Positions 31,148-42,949 of a DNA stretch of 45,306 nucleotides are shown one piece after another. The DNA comes from Labyrinthula sp. Ha. Taxonomy: Eukaryota > Sar > Bigyra > Labyrinthulida > Labyrinthulaceae. The stretch is taken from assembly GCA_015227615.1 (NCBI GenBank), contig JAALGZ010000099.1, positions 1 through 45,306 of the forward strand, given 5' to 3'. Made by a program: the position numbers and the translations under genes. The notes below the pieces were generated by a model that saw only the letters and a program-made list of their open reading frames with translations, ran no database searches and had not been told where the DNA came from. The number at the start of each line of letters is the position of its first letter. The first letter of the stretch is position 1.

Positions 31148-34099
31148 ATGGTGAAAAAGAAACAACAGCAACCAAATAAATGTCCTATACCAAATTGTAC
31201 CAAAAGATTAACACCTGCTTTTGTAGCTACATGTCCTAAATGTAATTTACCTGCAATATGTAAATTACATACATATGATCACGCTTGTCAAACTTCAAAA
31301 CCCATTTCTTCTTCTGCACCACAAAATACACTAAAAATATTACCAAAGAAAAAAAAAGAAGAGAAAAAAGAAAAAGAGAAAAATTTAGAATATTTTACAA
31401 AAGCTTTTCAAAAGAAAGAACCCAATGTTAAAAAATTAACAAAAGAGTTAAAAGCTTTTTTAAAAAGTTATTCTCCATCTGAAGAAGATAAAAAAGTTTT
31501 GGATCAAGTTCAAGTTACAAAAGATTCAGTTTCTTTTCATACACTTATTATGAAAAAATTTAAAGTTAAACCAGATGAAGAGATTTTTAATATTAAAGAA
31601 AATTTAAATATTGTTCAACTTTGTTTTATTTCTTCTCTTGCGAAAGATTATAAATCTTCAGTTTCAAACAAAGAAAAATTATTTGAAGATCTTTTTACAT
31701 CATATGAAAAAAATACCCAAAAAGATATCCTTTCTCAACTAAAAAAAACTTTATCTAATTTAATAAAGATAATAACAGATGAAAAACTAATATTAGAAAA
31801 ATTAAATACAACAGAAGAAACAAAACCAAAACAAAGAGTTTTAAATTATACTCTTTTACCAAATATTGATATTAATCTGAGTTCAGTTTTTCCTATTTTA
31901 TTAAATACTCTTCTTCAAGATCTCTTTTCAACTTCAACAGAACTTTCTAAATCTGCAAATAAAGCATTTACTTCTCTACATACTCAAATAAAAAATCCAG
32001 AAATACAAAATATTCATCCACTTATATTTAAAGCACTTTTATCTCGTTCTCAAAAGGATACATTTAAATGTTTAGAAGCTTTTTTGGATTTAACAGTAGT
32101 TAATCCAATAGGAACAGTTGAATTATGTTTATTATTTCCTTTATTACAATTAGCTTTAAGACAAAGAGATTCTTTAAGTGTTCAAGCTGCTTTAATAACA
32201 TTATCTAATATTTGTCCTTTAGTTGAAACTGTATCAGATTTAACTTCTCATCGAGACGAAATATTACCAAGAATTTCAACTTTACAAGAAGATTCAAATC
32301 CAAAAACAAGAAAACTTGCTGTTGATGCAAAAGAAGCTTTGTTATCTTTAGAAGAAACAGAAGAAGAAGATAGTGGACTTTTATCAGGAAAGAATTACTT
32401 AGTTTATTTACCAACAGTTATTCTTGGTTTTGCAAGTAGATTATTATTAAAAAGAACAAAATTAGCTTTTGAAAAAGGAAGAATTTATGGATTTGTTGGA
32501 CTTAATGGAGTTGGAAAAACTACACTTTTAGATCGACTTGCTTTAAAAGATATTGCTGGATTTCCAAAAGAATTAAAAGTTCATTATGTAAGACATGAAA
32601 TAGTTGATACAGAAATTTTAACACCATCAGAATATTTACAAAAAACACAAAATAAAAGTATTGATGAAATTAATTTAGTACTTAAAAAAGTTGATTTTAC
32701 AAAAGAATTATTAGAAAAAACTATTCAAGAACTTTCAGGTGGTTGGAAAATGAAATTAGCTATAGCAGAAAGTATGTTAGCTAAAGCAGAATTACTTTTA
32801 TTGGACGAACCAACAAATCATTTAGATGAAAAAAGTATAAATTTCTTAGGAGAATATTTAAAAGGACTTATTTCAGAAGAAGTTTGTGTTTGTATTGTAA
32901 GTCATGAATATGATTTTTTATCTGAAATATGTACAGATATAGTTCATATTCATTCACAAAAGTTAACATATTATAATATGACTTTTAAAGAATTTCAAAA
33001 ATTAAAACCAGAAATAGTTTCTGCTTTACCAAGAAAAGATAATAAAGAAACAGATATTTTATCTATATTAGCAAAAGATATAAATTCACCTGAATATAAA
33101 AAAATATTAGAAAATATTTTACCTATTCAATTTCCAGAAGGACAAAAATTACAAGGATTAACATCAAGAGGAAAACCAGTTCTTTCATTAATAGATGTAA
33201 CTTTTAAATATCCAAATACAGAAAGATTATTACTTGAAAATATTTCATTAAGGTTAAATTTAAACTCAAGAGTTGCTTTATTGGGAAAAAATGGAGCAGG
33301 TAAATCAACTTTGTTAAAGTTATTGATTGGAGTTTTAGATATAAATAAAGAAAGTAAAGGAAGAGTTTGGAAACATCATAATTTACGAACTGCATATATT
33401 GCACAACATTCTTTACATCACTTAGAAGAAAATTTAGAGAAAACACCTTGTCAATATATACAAAAAAGATTTTATGAAGGAAGAGATAAAGAATTAGGCA
33501 AGTTTTTAACACTTAGTTTAACTAAAGAAGAAGAAGAAATAACAAAACTAAGAGGAGAAATATGTGAAGTTTTATCTCGTGTATCTCGTGGTAAAAAATT
33601 ATTTTATGAAGTTAGAAAACACGTTCCAAATAAAGCAATAGAAGATATAAAAACAGAATTTAAATCTCTTGAAGAACTTGAAGCTTTAGGTAAGAAACAT
33701 GCTGTTAAATTATGTAAAATGTTTGATGAAAAACTTAAAGCTGCACAAAGTGGTATGGATTTAAGACCAGTTACAACAGAAGAAATGTTAAAGCATATGA
33801 AGGAATTTGGAATACCAAGTGAAATAGCAACAAGAAAAATTAGGTGGATGAGTGGTGGTCAAAGATGTAGATTAGTTTTAGCAGCTGCTATGTGGACAAA
33901 ACCACATTTAGTTGCTCTTGATGAACCAACAAATTATTTAGATAATGATACATTGGGTGCATTAACTGCTGCATTGAGAGGATTTAGAGGTGGTGTTGTT
34001 GTTGTTAGTCATCATGACGGATTTGTAAAAGCTTTAGCAAAAGAATTATGGCATGTTGAAGAAGGAAAAGTTAGAGTTGAATATGTTAAACGTGGTTAG
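31148..34099 (+). CDS. eEF3-like ABC-F ATPase with N-terminal AN1-like zinc finger
   Basis: An intact intronless gene of 983 codons. Residues 12-47 form an AN1-like zinc finger: C12, C17, C29, C32, C38, H41, H45, C47. A charged lysine-rich linker follows, then helical repeats at about 240-400 resembling the HEAT repeats of eEF3 (PRISTLQEDSNPKTRKLAVDA). ABC1 has GLNGVGKTT near 451, LSGGWKMKL near 529 and LLLLDEPTNHLDE near 550. ABC2 has GKNGAGKST near 712, MSGGQRCRL near 901 and VALDEPTNYLD near 925. The insert of about 790-890 sits where eEF3 has its chromodomain-like arm. Fungal eEF3 sits across the ribosomal subunits near the E site, using ATP to help release E-site tRNA; eEF3-like proteins occur in diverse protists. 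Both ATPase sites look complete. Codons end mostly in A/T, as in the ROCO genes. The zinc finger is not part of yeast eEF3. Confidence 0.92.
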   Translation: MVKKKQQQPNKCPIPNCTKRLTPAFVATCPKCNLPAICKLHTYDHACQTSKPISSSAPQNTLKILPKKKKEEKKEKEKNLEYFTKAFQKKEPNVKKLTKELKAFLKSYSPSEEDKKVLDQVQVTKDSVSFHTLIMKKFKVKPDEEIFNIKENLNIVQLCFISSLAKDYKSSVSNKEKLFEDLFTSYEKNTQKDILSQLKKTLSNLIKIITDEKLILEKLNTTEETKPKQRVLNYTLLPNIDINLSSVFPILLNTLLQDLFSTSTELSKSANKAFTSLHTQIKNPEIQNIHPLIFKALLSRSQKDTFKCLEAFLDLTVVNPIGTVELCLLFPLLQLALRQRDSLSVQAALITLSNICPLVETVSDLTSHRDEILPRISTLQEDSNPKTRKLAVDAKEALLSLEETEEEDSGLLSGKNYLVYLPTVILGFASRLLLKRTKLAFEKGRIYGFVGLNGVGKTTLLDRLALKDIAGFPKELKVHYVRHEIVDTEILTPSEYLQKTQNKSIDEINLVLKKVDFTKELLEKTIQELSGGWKMKLAIAESMLAKAELLLLDEPTNHLDEKSINFLGEYLKGLISEEVCVCIVSHEYDFLSEICTDIVHIHSQKLTYYNMTFKEFQKLKPEIVSALPRKDNKETDILSILAKDINSPEYKKILENILPIQFPEGQKLQGLTSRGKPVLSLIDVTFKYPNTERLLLENISLRLNLNSRVALLGKNGAGKSTLLKLLIGVLDINKESKGRVWKHHNLRTAYIAQHSLHHLEENLEKTPCQYIQKRFYEGRDKELGKFLTLSLTKEEEEITKLRGEICEVLSRVSRGKKLFYEVRKHVPNKAIEDIKTEFKSLEELEALGKKHAVKLCKMFDEKLKAAQSGMDLRPVTTEEMLKHMKEFGIPSEIATRKIRWMSGGQRCRLVLAAAMWTKPHLVALDEPTNYLDNDTLGALTAALRGFRGGVVVVSHHDGFVKALAKELWHVEEGKVRVEYVKRG

Positions 34100-34559
34100 A
34101 GTTAGTTTAAAGTCTAAACTTAAAGTTTGCAGTATAAAAAAAACACCTATTTTGAAAGTAAGGGTTTCTCAGTTTAATAAAGTTGAAAATAAGGACATTT
34201 TCTTTGAACTGGGATAATAAAGAACCTCCATCTGAAGATTAGCTGGGTTAGTTACTCTCTTTATCCTAAATTTCCTAGATTTCTTAGTCTTTTCGGTAAG
34301 AAACTCAAAATAAGCATCCTGAACGAGAGCTATTAAGAAATAGTGAAAATCCAATGCTTTCATTTTTGTCGTTTCTTTTGGTAAATTTTATAAGCTAGAG
34401 TTCTTTTATCCCAAATCTTTAAATGTTGATTGAGTTCCAAAAGGCGAAGTTTTGATTAACATATTAAAGCATGGTTATTACAATCTAATCCACATAAGGT
34501 AAGCATCCCCCTTTGTAGAGAGGAGTTCTCATTATCCAATCTTTCATAACTGAGGTATT
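34100..34559. other. Short intergenic region after the eEF3-like gene
   Basis: Just after the stop codon there is a small inverted repeat, AGTTTA/TAAACT, at about 34101-34120. A 64-codon minus-strand frame (34169-34363) is open but matches nothing I recognise. Confidence 0.4.
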
Positions 34560-37500
34560 TCAGGGATAGCTTCGGAATAAATTCTAAACCTACTGTTGCT
34601 GACTTGACTCGTAGGTTATTATAGCAGCCAAAGTATTCAATGGAGCGTAAGTGGAACCAAGTGTTTTCGATAATGGTTCAAAATTGGTCCGGCTTGACTG
34701 AGTTTTCCTGAAAAACTGCTATGATTAGAGAGAAAGTTTTTAATGAATGAGGGTCGTTGAAAATATCCAAGAAATATGCTGACTCAGAGTGAGTTCTGAA
34801 GATTATACATGACTTTTTATCGTGTTGAAAATACCTTTCCAGGAGTCTACTAACTTTCCAGTTCGATGCATTTTTATCCATAACACTTCATCTACAAGGC
34901 CATTACCAAGTCTCCCAATCCATTCAATAGCGGCAAAATAGCTGTAGTTCAACACCCATATCAGGAGGTAGGATTTTGCCTTTAATACTCCACCTGGCAG
35001 CTTCAGGTTCAGAAAACTGTTAAGCGATAATGTTGGATATTCTAGTCTTACTCCCTAATTGAGTTACTGAACCCGACTTTACAAAGGGATCCAGTACTAA
35101 GATTTTGACCCTATTAGTCTTTTTCATGACTATACTAAGAGATAAGGAACAGACATTGCTTAGAATTAGACGCGCGGGTGGGCGTCAATAGATATTCTGT
35201 CCTCGCTTCTTTTAACTTGGAAAATACCCCCCCCTCACAGACCAGGATCAGTTTTTTGCGTTTCCAGCTCAATGGTGTTCAATTGAACCGAATTTGGGAT
35301 AACTTCCAGATACATGACGATGTTCCCATCGATTAATTAGATTTAATGTGCTTCTCTTCCAATTGCACATTCTATGTTAGAGGCGTACTATCCATCAACG
35401 TCTTGAGTGGATTTAATGAAACTATCAGGATCTCATCGTCAGTATATTTTTTGACTACCTTGGCGAGAGCAAGTTTAATATTTTTCAACTGTTTGGGCGT
35501 TTTCCTGACCAATACTTCGAGCCTCGTGATAAGATCCTTGTGATTTGTCTCTAGAGTGTAGAAAAACTTCTTACACTAATCGTTTCCCCACTTGTTTGTA
35601 GCTAGAGCGAGTTGATTCGGGTTGTTTATTCTTCTAAAATAAGAAAACTGTGTATTCTTGTTCAAATCAAAACAATTCAGCTCCCTTTTAAATACCTTAA
35701 TCAACTACTTTGTTTTTTCTTTGATAGATATTTCCCTGACAGATATTTTTTTAATTTCTTTATTACCATTTCTTTGAGAATAAATTCTCAATCTACTTTC
35801 AGGTTCACATAAAGTTTGTTCAGTGAATCAATAGCCTTCAGGTCGTATAATAATTGAGACTGAGTCAAAAGCTGTTGCTTGTTGCGGAAAGTGGGTGATA
35901 CCTACTTTTGGTAAGCATCGTAGTTGACATACCCATACTTCATAATGAGAGTCACCAAAATAACCTTTTCTTTCCTTGAAACTAGCCTTGAGTCCATGTT
36001 CCTCGTGCACTCTCAAAGTTCAGTAGAGATATTTCATCTAGCTACTATTTTTCTACTAATTTCTTTAGTTTTTGGGATGCGTTATCATTTCAATATTATA
36101 CTGTAAATAACCTTTCGTCCCATCTTGTTCGTTTTAACCTTTTCTAGAAACTTAAAGACGAGCTTTGGGAGGTTTTTGTATGTTCTTTTCAAATCTAACC
36201 ATTTGTTCTGTTATTTAAATCCGCACTATCTGACTTGAGATTTGAACTTTGATAACTTCAATAGCATGAAAATTTTATAGAAATATTTGTCACAGTTTCA
36301 AGTTTCTCATTGACGCCATATAAGAATAATATCATATTGTCTATCTGTGAGCAATTCTTTCTTTTTCGATCAAATTGTCCAATTTATATACATCGTGACT
36401 TAAGATTTCTACAAACTGGTATGGTCCTAGTCAGCTGATGCGCCTTTTTTATAGCGTGAAGATAGTTCTTTTAATACTGACTAGTACAAAATTCTTGAGA
36501 GAGAACTAAAGGATTTGACCTTGTCTCTTGCTTTTTATTATCTACTAGCCTAGCCAGTTTAATCAGCTCAATTAACCTTTTTGGATTTCTTGTCCATAAT
36601 AGAACTATTATACTTTGCCTCATAGAGGAGGTTATTTACATCCATGGATTATTTAACTTGCATGTTTGCCCTCATGGCAGAATTTCTGGGAACCTTAAAA
36701 TACAATGCTGCTTCAAACTAAATGCATTGGAATAACTCGTTAGATATCTGTCCTTTTCTTCTACTAAAAGGCTTATTGTTGATCAAATAGCTCAAAAGTC
36801 GCATTTGCAGCAACCACTTGGTTTCATGAATGGCGTTTTCTTAGACTTGAGATCGGATGTTTTTTGAAATCATGGAGTAAGATGCCTCCGTTGCCACATT
36901 TATCCATGGATAGTAAGCTTTCAATAAGAAGTATTCGAAGTCGATTCGCCGCATCAACTCTTCAAGAACATCGCTTGCAAAATGTGATCTATTGTCGGTG
37001 ACCAACAAAAAGTAAGGATCCATACTAAAATCTGCTTACAACGTCAATAAAACCTCCAATACCACCTTGGATGAGATTATTTCCAAGAATTTGAGTTGTA
37101 CCTTCCTTGTATAACTATCAACTACTATGAAAACAAGATCTACACTATTTACGCAGGGATAAACCACATGCAATATTTTCCTGCGGTTGGCGACCAAATG
37201 AGTCAGGTTAAAGATTCTTCAAATTAATTGCAAAGTCCTGTTACATTGTATTGAGCTTGATCTAAATAATTTTAGAAGAAACTCAACCACCGAATTTTAT
37301 AAACCGTGAAAAAAAGTAATTTCTCAAGTAAATTAATTCCCCCGTCAATGAATTGCGTTCTTTTGCTTCGTGTATATTAACCAAAATTCTCGTTATTAAA
37401 CCCGGTGTGGTATCTAAATGATTACCTTTATATAGGTTCTTTTAATTTTTTGTTTTAATTCCACCCGTCCTTTATTTTCCTTGACCTTTGATAAACTCCC

Positions 37501-39380
37501 TCTTTATAAACCTTTTCATTATTGGTTTTTATAGTAGGGACTGGTAAAGTTGTTGTTTTGCAGGGTCAATTTGTTTCTTAGCCCTATTAAATCATCTGGA
37601 AATATTGTCTCTATTGCTATGAGATATTCATAGTGCTTCACTGCAAAGCAAGCATGTCTTTCTATTGGTAAATTACTTTGTTAAACGTCGTTTTATCTCT
37701 TGATTTGAAACAAGGAAGATTAAATATCCTACAGCTTCAGCGTATTTGATTGATCATCAGACATTAAATCAAACTCATTCACTTCAATGTAGATTGTCAA
37801 ATGCGCTCTCCACAAGTCCAATATTTCCCCATCTTATTCTTTTTCGACCTGACTGGCTAATCTCATGAAAGTTTCCATGACAAAATTATCCCTGAAGCTC
37901 AAGTAAAGAACTCTTAGCTCGATTTCTTACAATCTTATGCTTCAGCAACGTAATTTTTGCAAAAATGTAATTTTTTGGATCTTCTGGGATTTTAATACGT
38001 TAAGCAGTGCTTTTAGGTCGGTGTAAACGTAGAATTCAGCCTGATTAGTTTTTAGTATGAACCCGATCTGTTCAAAAGAACAGATAATCGGATATATTTC
38101 TTTACTATTGATATATCAAATTTTCTTGTTAACTTTAAAAGTTTCACTTAAGAATAGCAAGAGTTGAGGTCTTACTCTTCAACATTTTCAGTAACGCTTT
38201 TTACTTTATCATTAAATATAGAGCGTTATATACCTTTTAGAGGGACGATTAAACAACAGAAGAGGTTTTTTCTCATAGCTAGAAAGGAGCATTTTACTCG
38301 GCTGCATTATTTCTATTTTTACTTTGTGTTAATCTAGTTGCAATTTCTCCATCCATTCAACAATTATCTTTCTTCTTTCCATTTGCTTCAAAGTTGTTCC
38401 CTGGAAATTGACCTTTTCAGCAAAAGTTTGTCTCAAAGTTAAAATTCTAAGAATGTTTATTCCCAGTCAATTGAACAAATAAACTAGTTTAGTTGCTTGG
38501 TACTTATATTCTGGTTTGGGGGTCTGTATAATAGCTTCTTAGAATTTATCAGCAAGGTTTCAAGATCCCTTCCTTTTATTGAGTTTACATCAAACCAATA
38601 GCTCTTGCACAAATTCATGATTCATTAAGTTTGGTCTATTATTTTTCTTCTTGAGTCAGATTAGTGAATTCTCTAACATGGCAAGCAAATAATTTTATAT
38701 CATTAAATAAAAAAGTACGTCTTTTTACCAAGTTTAAGGCTCCAGTACATTTCCTTCTAAAATATCTTATTCCAATCTTTTCATCATGTATAATGTCACT
38801 AAATATTTCGTCACAAAAGAAGTAGACATAATGACTCATCAATTGGGATATTATTTCACTGCATATTCCTTCCTCTTGTAAGAAATACAAAATATTTCTG
38901 ATAATATTCTTTAGTTATAAGGAAATTAAACCCAAAAAAATATTTAGGATTACATATACATTAGTTTCTTTGAGACTTGTCTTATCTCTTTCTAAATTTG
39001 GATGATATAAGCTTGTTTTTGTAATTTTTTCATTCAAAAGGGTCATATTAATAATCATTTCATAAGAATTAATTGAATTTTTACAATTTTGATCTTTTCT
39101 TCTTATGTAGAGTAATCCTCATATCCCTTTTTCAGTTTTTTTTTCTTTCTCGGAACAACAAATGTGGGGAAACCCCTAGTGAGTTTCTATGGTTGAGTAA
39201 TCTTCGCTTTCTGTAATTTGATAAACTTGAGTTGATTATACTCTTCTTACTCATTGTTAAAATTGTATCCAGTGCAATTTATAATTTTGTGTCCTGAGAT
39301 TAGACTGCCTTTGCGCGCTGTTCCAGAAACAAGTTTGTCTGATTGATAGAATTTTATGACAAGTGTTAAGTCTTAAGCGT
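34560..39380 (-). mobile_element. Old Ty3/gypsy-type relative of element 1 (copy 3), fossil
   Basis: This minus-strand stretch preserves scattered pieces of the element 1 family in the right order. RT start lies near 39120-39330, the RT end near 38440-38520 (a KPEYKYQATKLVYL-like segment) and RNase H near 37950-38120. Integrase core lies near 36840-37030 (VTDNRSHFASDVLEEL), a SANT/Myb-like piece near 35880-36000 and a methyltransferase C-terminal piece near 34600-34880 (YFQHDKKSCIIFRTHSE, then SVKPDQF). It is heavily broken and much older than elements 1 and 2. No LTRs were identified. A 83-codon frame at 38639-38890 within it is not recognised. The right end probably marks where element 2 inserted. 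Confidence 0.75.
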
Positions 39381-39549
39381 CACTCACTCACAACGGTTAT
39401 ATTTCAAGTGTATTGGTAACTATGTCAACGTTACCATGAATAACATTGTTTAACTATGGTACACACATCCTTCCCACAGGTGTGTATTCTGGAACACTAA
39501 CACACAACTGGGAAAGAGATCCCCCCGAAATAAGGGATCCAACCGGATT

Positions 39550-40130
39550 AGTGATAATTGACGTGAAAGAAAGGGGTAAGATCTAATCCAGTTGATGTCC
39601 AGCGACATCGCACGTTGTTAGTGCGAGCGAAAAACTCGATCTTATTGTGGTGCGGAAAACTGCGATCGAGTAAGTTGTAAAATACTTCAGTTTTCACAGA
39701 AGGGTTTTCAGGACGTGAATGAAAAGCGTTTTGAAACTGATTTGAAAATATTTCGAAGAAAGTGTCGGAATAAGTAACTTTGTCGTTTTCTTTTCGAATG
39801 AAGATTAAACAGATTTCTTTACTATGTTGGAAAATGTAGCCCAAACTTTTGTGTAGTTTTCCAGAGAGGTTTCTTTTTATCCAAATAATTTCATCGCAGA
39901 GATAATAATTTAGAGAATTAGCCCATTGTAGCACTGTATTATAGGAGTAATTAGTTACCCAAACAAAAAGCAAGGATCCATGGGGAAAATTGTGTAGAGG
40001 AAGTTTGATTTTTGAAAACTTCTCCAATGATAAGGTAGGATATTCTAAAGAAACTCCTCTAGTGGGATTTGAAACTCCAACCCTCCACGGGGGATCCATC
40101 ACCACTAGGGTAAAAATATCAGTGTTTTTT
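39550..40130 (-). CDS. MT-A70 (DPPW) methyltransferase domain of element 2
   Basis: MDPPW lies at 40085-40099. It is followed by LEYPTLS, LFVWVTNYSY, EIIWIKRN, HSKEICLIFIRK, SRPENPSVKTEVFY and KIEFFARTNN, the same block order as element 1 and as METTL3/METTL4-type enzymes. The C-terminal end lies about 20 bp from the presumed polypurine tract. The conserved active-site and SAM-pocket blocks, against a background of roughly 45% changed residues, suggest the domain was selected before this copy decayed. Confidence 0.87.
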
Positions 40131-40837
40131 GTCGGATAAGGGAAATTGAGAGAAAATATGTTTTCCAATATAATTCTAGAAAATGCGGGCTTTAGATAGA
40201 CTTGTAGCGTAGTTCCGGAAACTAAGAATACATTGCCACCAAGGTAGGTTAGAATAAGTTTGTTTGAACTAGGTAAATCCAGTAAAGTAAGCGAAATGTG
40301 TTCATCATGTAATTCAAGTGTAATAGAAAAGCCTTCTTCAGAAATAGAAAATTGAGGACCAGAACGAAGTTGTAAATAGGAATCTTCCTCAGCATTGATC
40401 ACTGTACACCAGTAATCACTAAGAACCATCCAAAAATCTTCATTAAGTGAAACTAAAGAATAGAAATGATCTAGTAAACTCTTGTTTTCCGAATACACTT
40501 CTTCCAAAAGAGTTGAATGAGATGATAGTTTCGACTTAAGTAGGTCCAATGTAACCTTTGAGTTCATCATGAAAGCTTTGCATTTTTCATCATCAGATTC
40601 AGAAATCATTAATTTGATGTGTCTCAAATCATTTAATCTACGAAAGTAAGGAATTGGAGTATTAGATAAATCCTCACTGCACAGTCTACTTTTGAATACC
40701 CTAATAAAAGCATCGCGTTCAGAAAACATGTTCGCTTTCCCAGGTAAATTTTTATGAAATTTAGTAATGCCCATCTCTTCTTTAAGATATTCTCGAGCAT
40801 CATATAGATCAAAATGTAATCCGTGAAACATACTTAT

Positions 40838-41500
40838 AGATTGTAAATTGAGAATACTTTGAATTTGTGTCGTAATTTGTTGTTTGCTTCTAAATGGGAG
40901 ATAAGGACGACTTTGAAACTTCTCGTAATTGCCACAGCCAAAGCGTTTAACTAAACAAACCAAAACCTCCTTTTCCTCTTCGTACCAGCCTAAAGTGTTT
41001 GATCTTTCATCTAAGGCAAAATTAGTCGTAGATTTGTAATTTACAGCTCTAGCTCGTCTTAATAGTGGTTCCCCCTCTGAAGAATGATTGTCAAGTTTAT
41101 TGAGGTAAGCCAAAATAGCATCTTTTCGATAAGTACTTCTCATCTTCTCAGTAAAACTTCTAACCAATAAAGGAACGTCCTTATAGATGACATCTAAAGG
41201 TTCCCAGCTATCGTGTTGTGAATCAAAACCAAGCCAAGAAAGAAAAACATAGTAAGATGGTGCATCGTTTCCACGTAGTTGAATCTTCTTAATTTTATCA
41301 ATTTCTAGGCTCTGAAAATTACGTGTAAAGAGTGCCTTCAAATTCTCATTTCCAGTAGGTTTTTCATCCGCGTAAAACCACAATCTCGATGCATGAACTA
41401 TGCGACGTTTGCCAAGAAGACTTTCTACCTCGTAAACATCTTTAGAAATAATGTCTGTAACCTGGTACGGCCCCAGCCAACTCAAACGAGTCTTTTCATT
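40838..41500 (-). CDS. GPY/F, chromodomain and SANT/Myb-like domains of element 2
   Basis: LSWLGPYQV lies near 41466-41490. The chromodomain is at about 41150-41305, with YYVFLSWLGF and DSWEP. The SANT/Myb-like domain is at about 40838-41000, with LGWYEEEKEVLVCLVKRFGC and YLPFRSKQQI. The arrangement and spacing match element 1, including the unrecognised helical region between SANT and methyltransferase that contains the shared IPYFRRL segment. Confidence 0.75.
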
Positions 41501-41899
41501 GGCATTAAGGGTGCCGTATTCAGACACTAAGACGTAATCCCCTTGAGAGAACTGCATAATCATCTTTCGTTTTTTATTTAATCGAGAATTTTCAAGGTCT
41601 CTTTTAAGTTTGACGGAGTTGTAGACCTCTTCTTGAACTTGATCTATAGCCATCTTTATTTGTTCAGCGTTAGAAATAAGTTCCTCAACATTGATGGGTT
41701 CCTTAATTTGATTAGAAATGTTAATGGCGAAATGTTTAGGTGATCTTTGAATCAAAGGCGTAGTTAGCTTGTAAAATAAGAAAAGCTCATTTGGAGTCTT
41801 ATTCCTTCGTCTTTCCATCGGCCTGTTATTAATTATGTAAGAAATAGTGTTAAGTAACTGAGGCCACTCCGATTCAAGTAATCTGTATTGGGATACCAA

Positions 41900-42420
41900 A
41901 CTTTTTAAACATCGGAGAATTGAAGAATTGATAGTCTCGATAGAATCGTTCGTCCACGAACTGTTAGCTACAGAAAAAGACTGTTCGAAGCATATTTTCT
42001 TGAAAATATTTCCACTAACCGATTCGAAAAATGGGATCCTTGATCCGTGATCAAAATAAAATAATCATTAAAACCAAGTTCAGTTTTCCATTGAAGTAAT
42101 GCATCAGCCATCGTGTTAGCGGTAGGGGCGGTGGAATAGAAAAGCATAACTTTGCGAGTACAAGAGTCCATTAGGACTAATATGTATCGCTTTTTATTAA
42201 TATATAAATAATCAGCTCTCAAAATGTCTCGCGACCTCTTGGCCAGGTTTGTAAAGTTATAGGGCCTTCTCAATAAATGAGGCTCGCGTTGACAATGAAG
42301 ACAGCGCTGACGATAAGATTGTAATAGGTTAAGTAGATCTCCCCTTGGAATTCTATGAAAATAAATATTAGATAGCGATTTCTTTTCAAAAGAGAGAGAG
42401 GGATGACATTTATCTATGTG
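41900..42420 (-). CDS. Integrase region of element 2
   Basis: The zinc-binding CLHCQREP lies near 42285-42310, the first catalytic aspartate in RADYLYI near 42200-42225, and ITDQGSHFSN near 42020-42055. The sequence closely follows element 1. Confidence 0.82.
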
Positions 42421-42949
42421 ATTCTTCACTAGAAATTGAGCCATTAGTGAACGTGGGACCAGGAGTTTTCCCTGAAAGTAATATAATCATTCCACTAGAT
42501 CATATTTAGATAAAAAATTCTTCTTCTACTTCATCTTGCTTTGATCTTAAGATTTCAGAGTTAACCTCTACCGTGTTCTCCTTTGAATAGAACGGAGATA
42601 GGTAAGAGATGTGTTGAGAGAATAAAAAGTCTTTGATGTCCGAATAGTTTGAATGAACTGAAACTGGTCTAGGATTCAATGGATTCCGAGCTGTGTTCCT
42701 CCTAGTTCGGAAAATGTTTCCCACCAAGGACCTCTCATAGTCTGAAGCCTCATCTTGAATAATAAAATCGACCACTGAAAGGCTCTCGTCTTCGACAAGA
42801 GAAACTGCATCTGAATCAAAATAAATAGTTTCATCCGAATAGGAAACTGGAGGAAGTTCCTCCCTAAATGTAAAGTCTTCTTCTGCTAAGTTAACTTCCC
42901 ATGAACATCTGGCTACCTTAGGCACATCTTACGCATCCTCAATAGCCCA

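Noticed and set aside
32205-33512. Minus-strand frames of 69-102 codons
   Set aside because: Shadows opposite the strongly supported eEF3-like gene.
38639-38890. 83-codon minus-strand frame inside copy 3
   Set aside because: Does not align by eye with elements 1 or 2 and has no known motif; left unnamed within the fossil.
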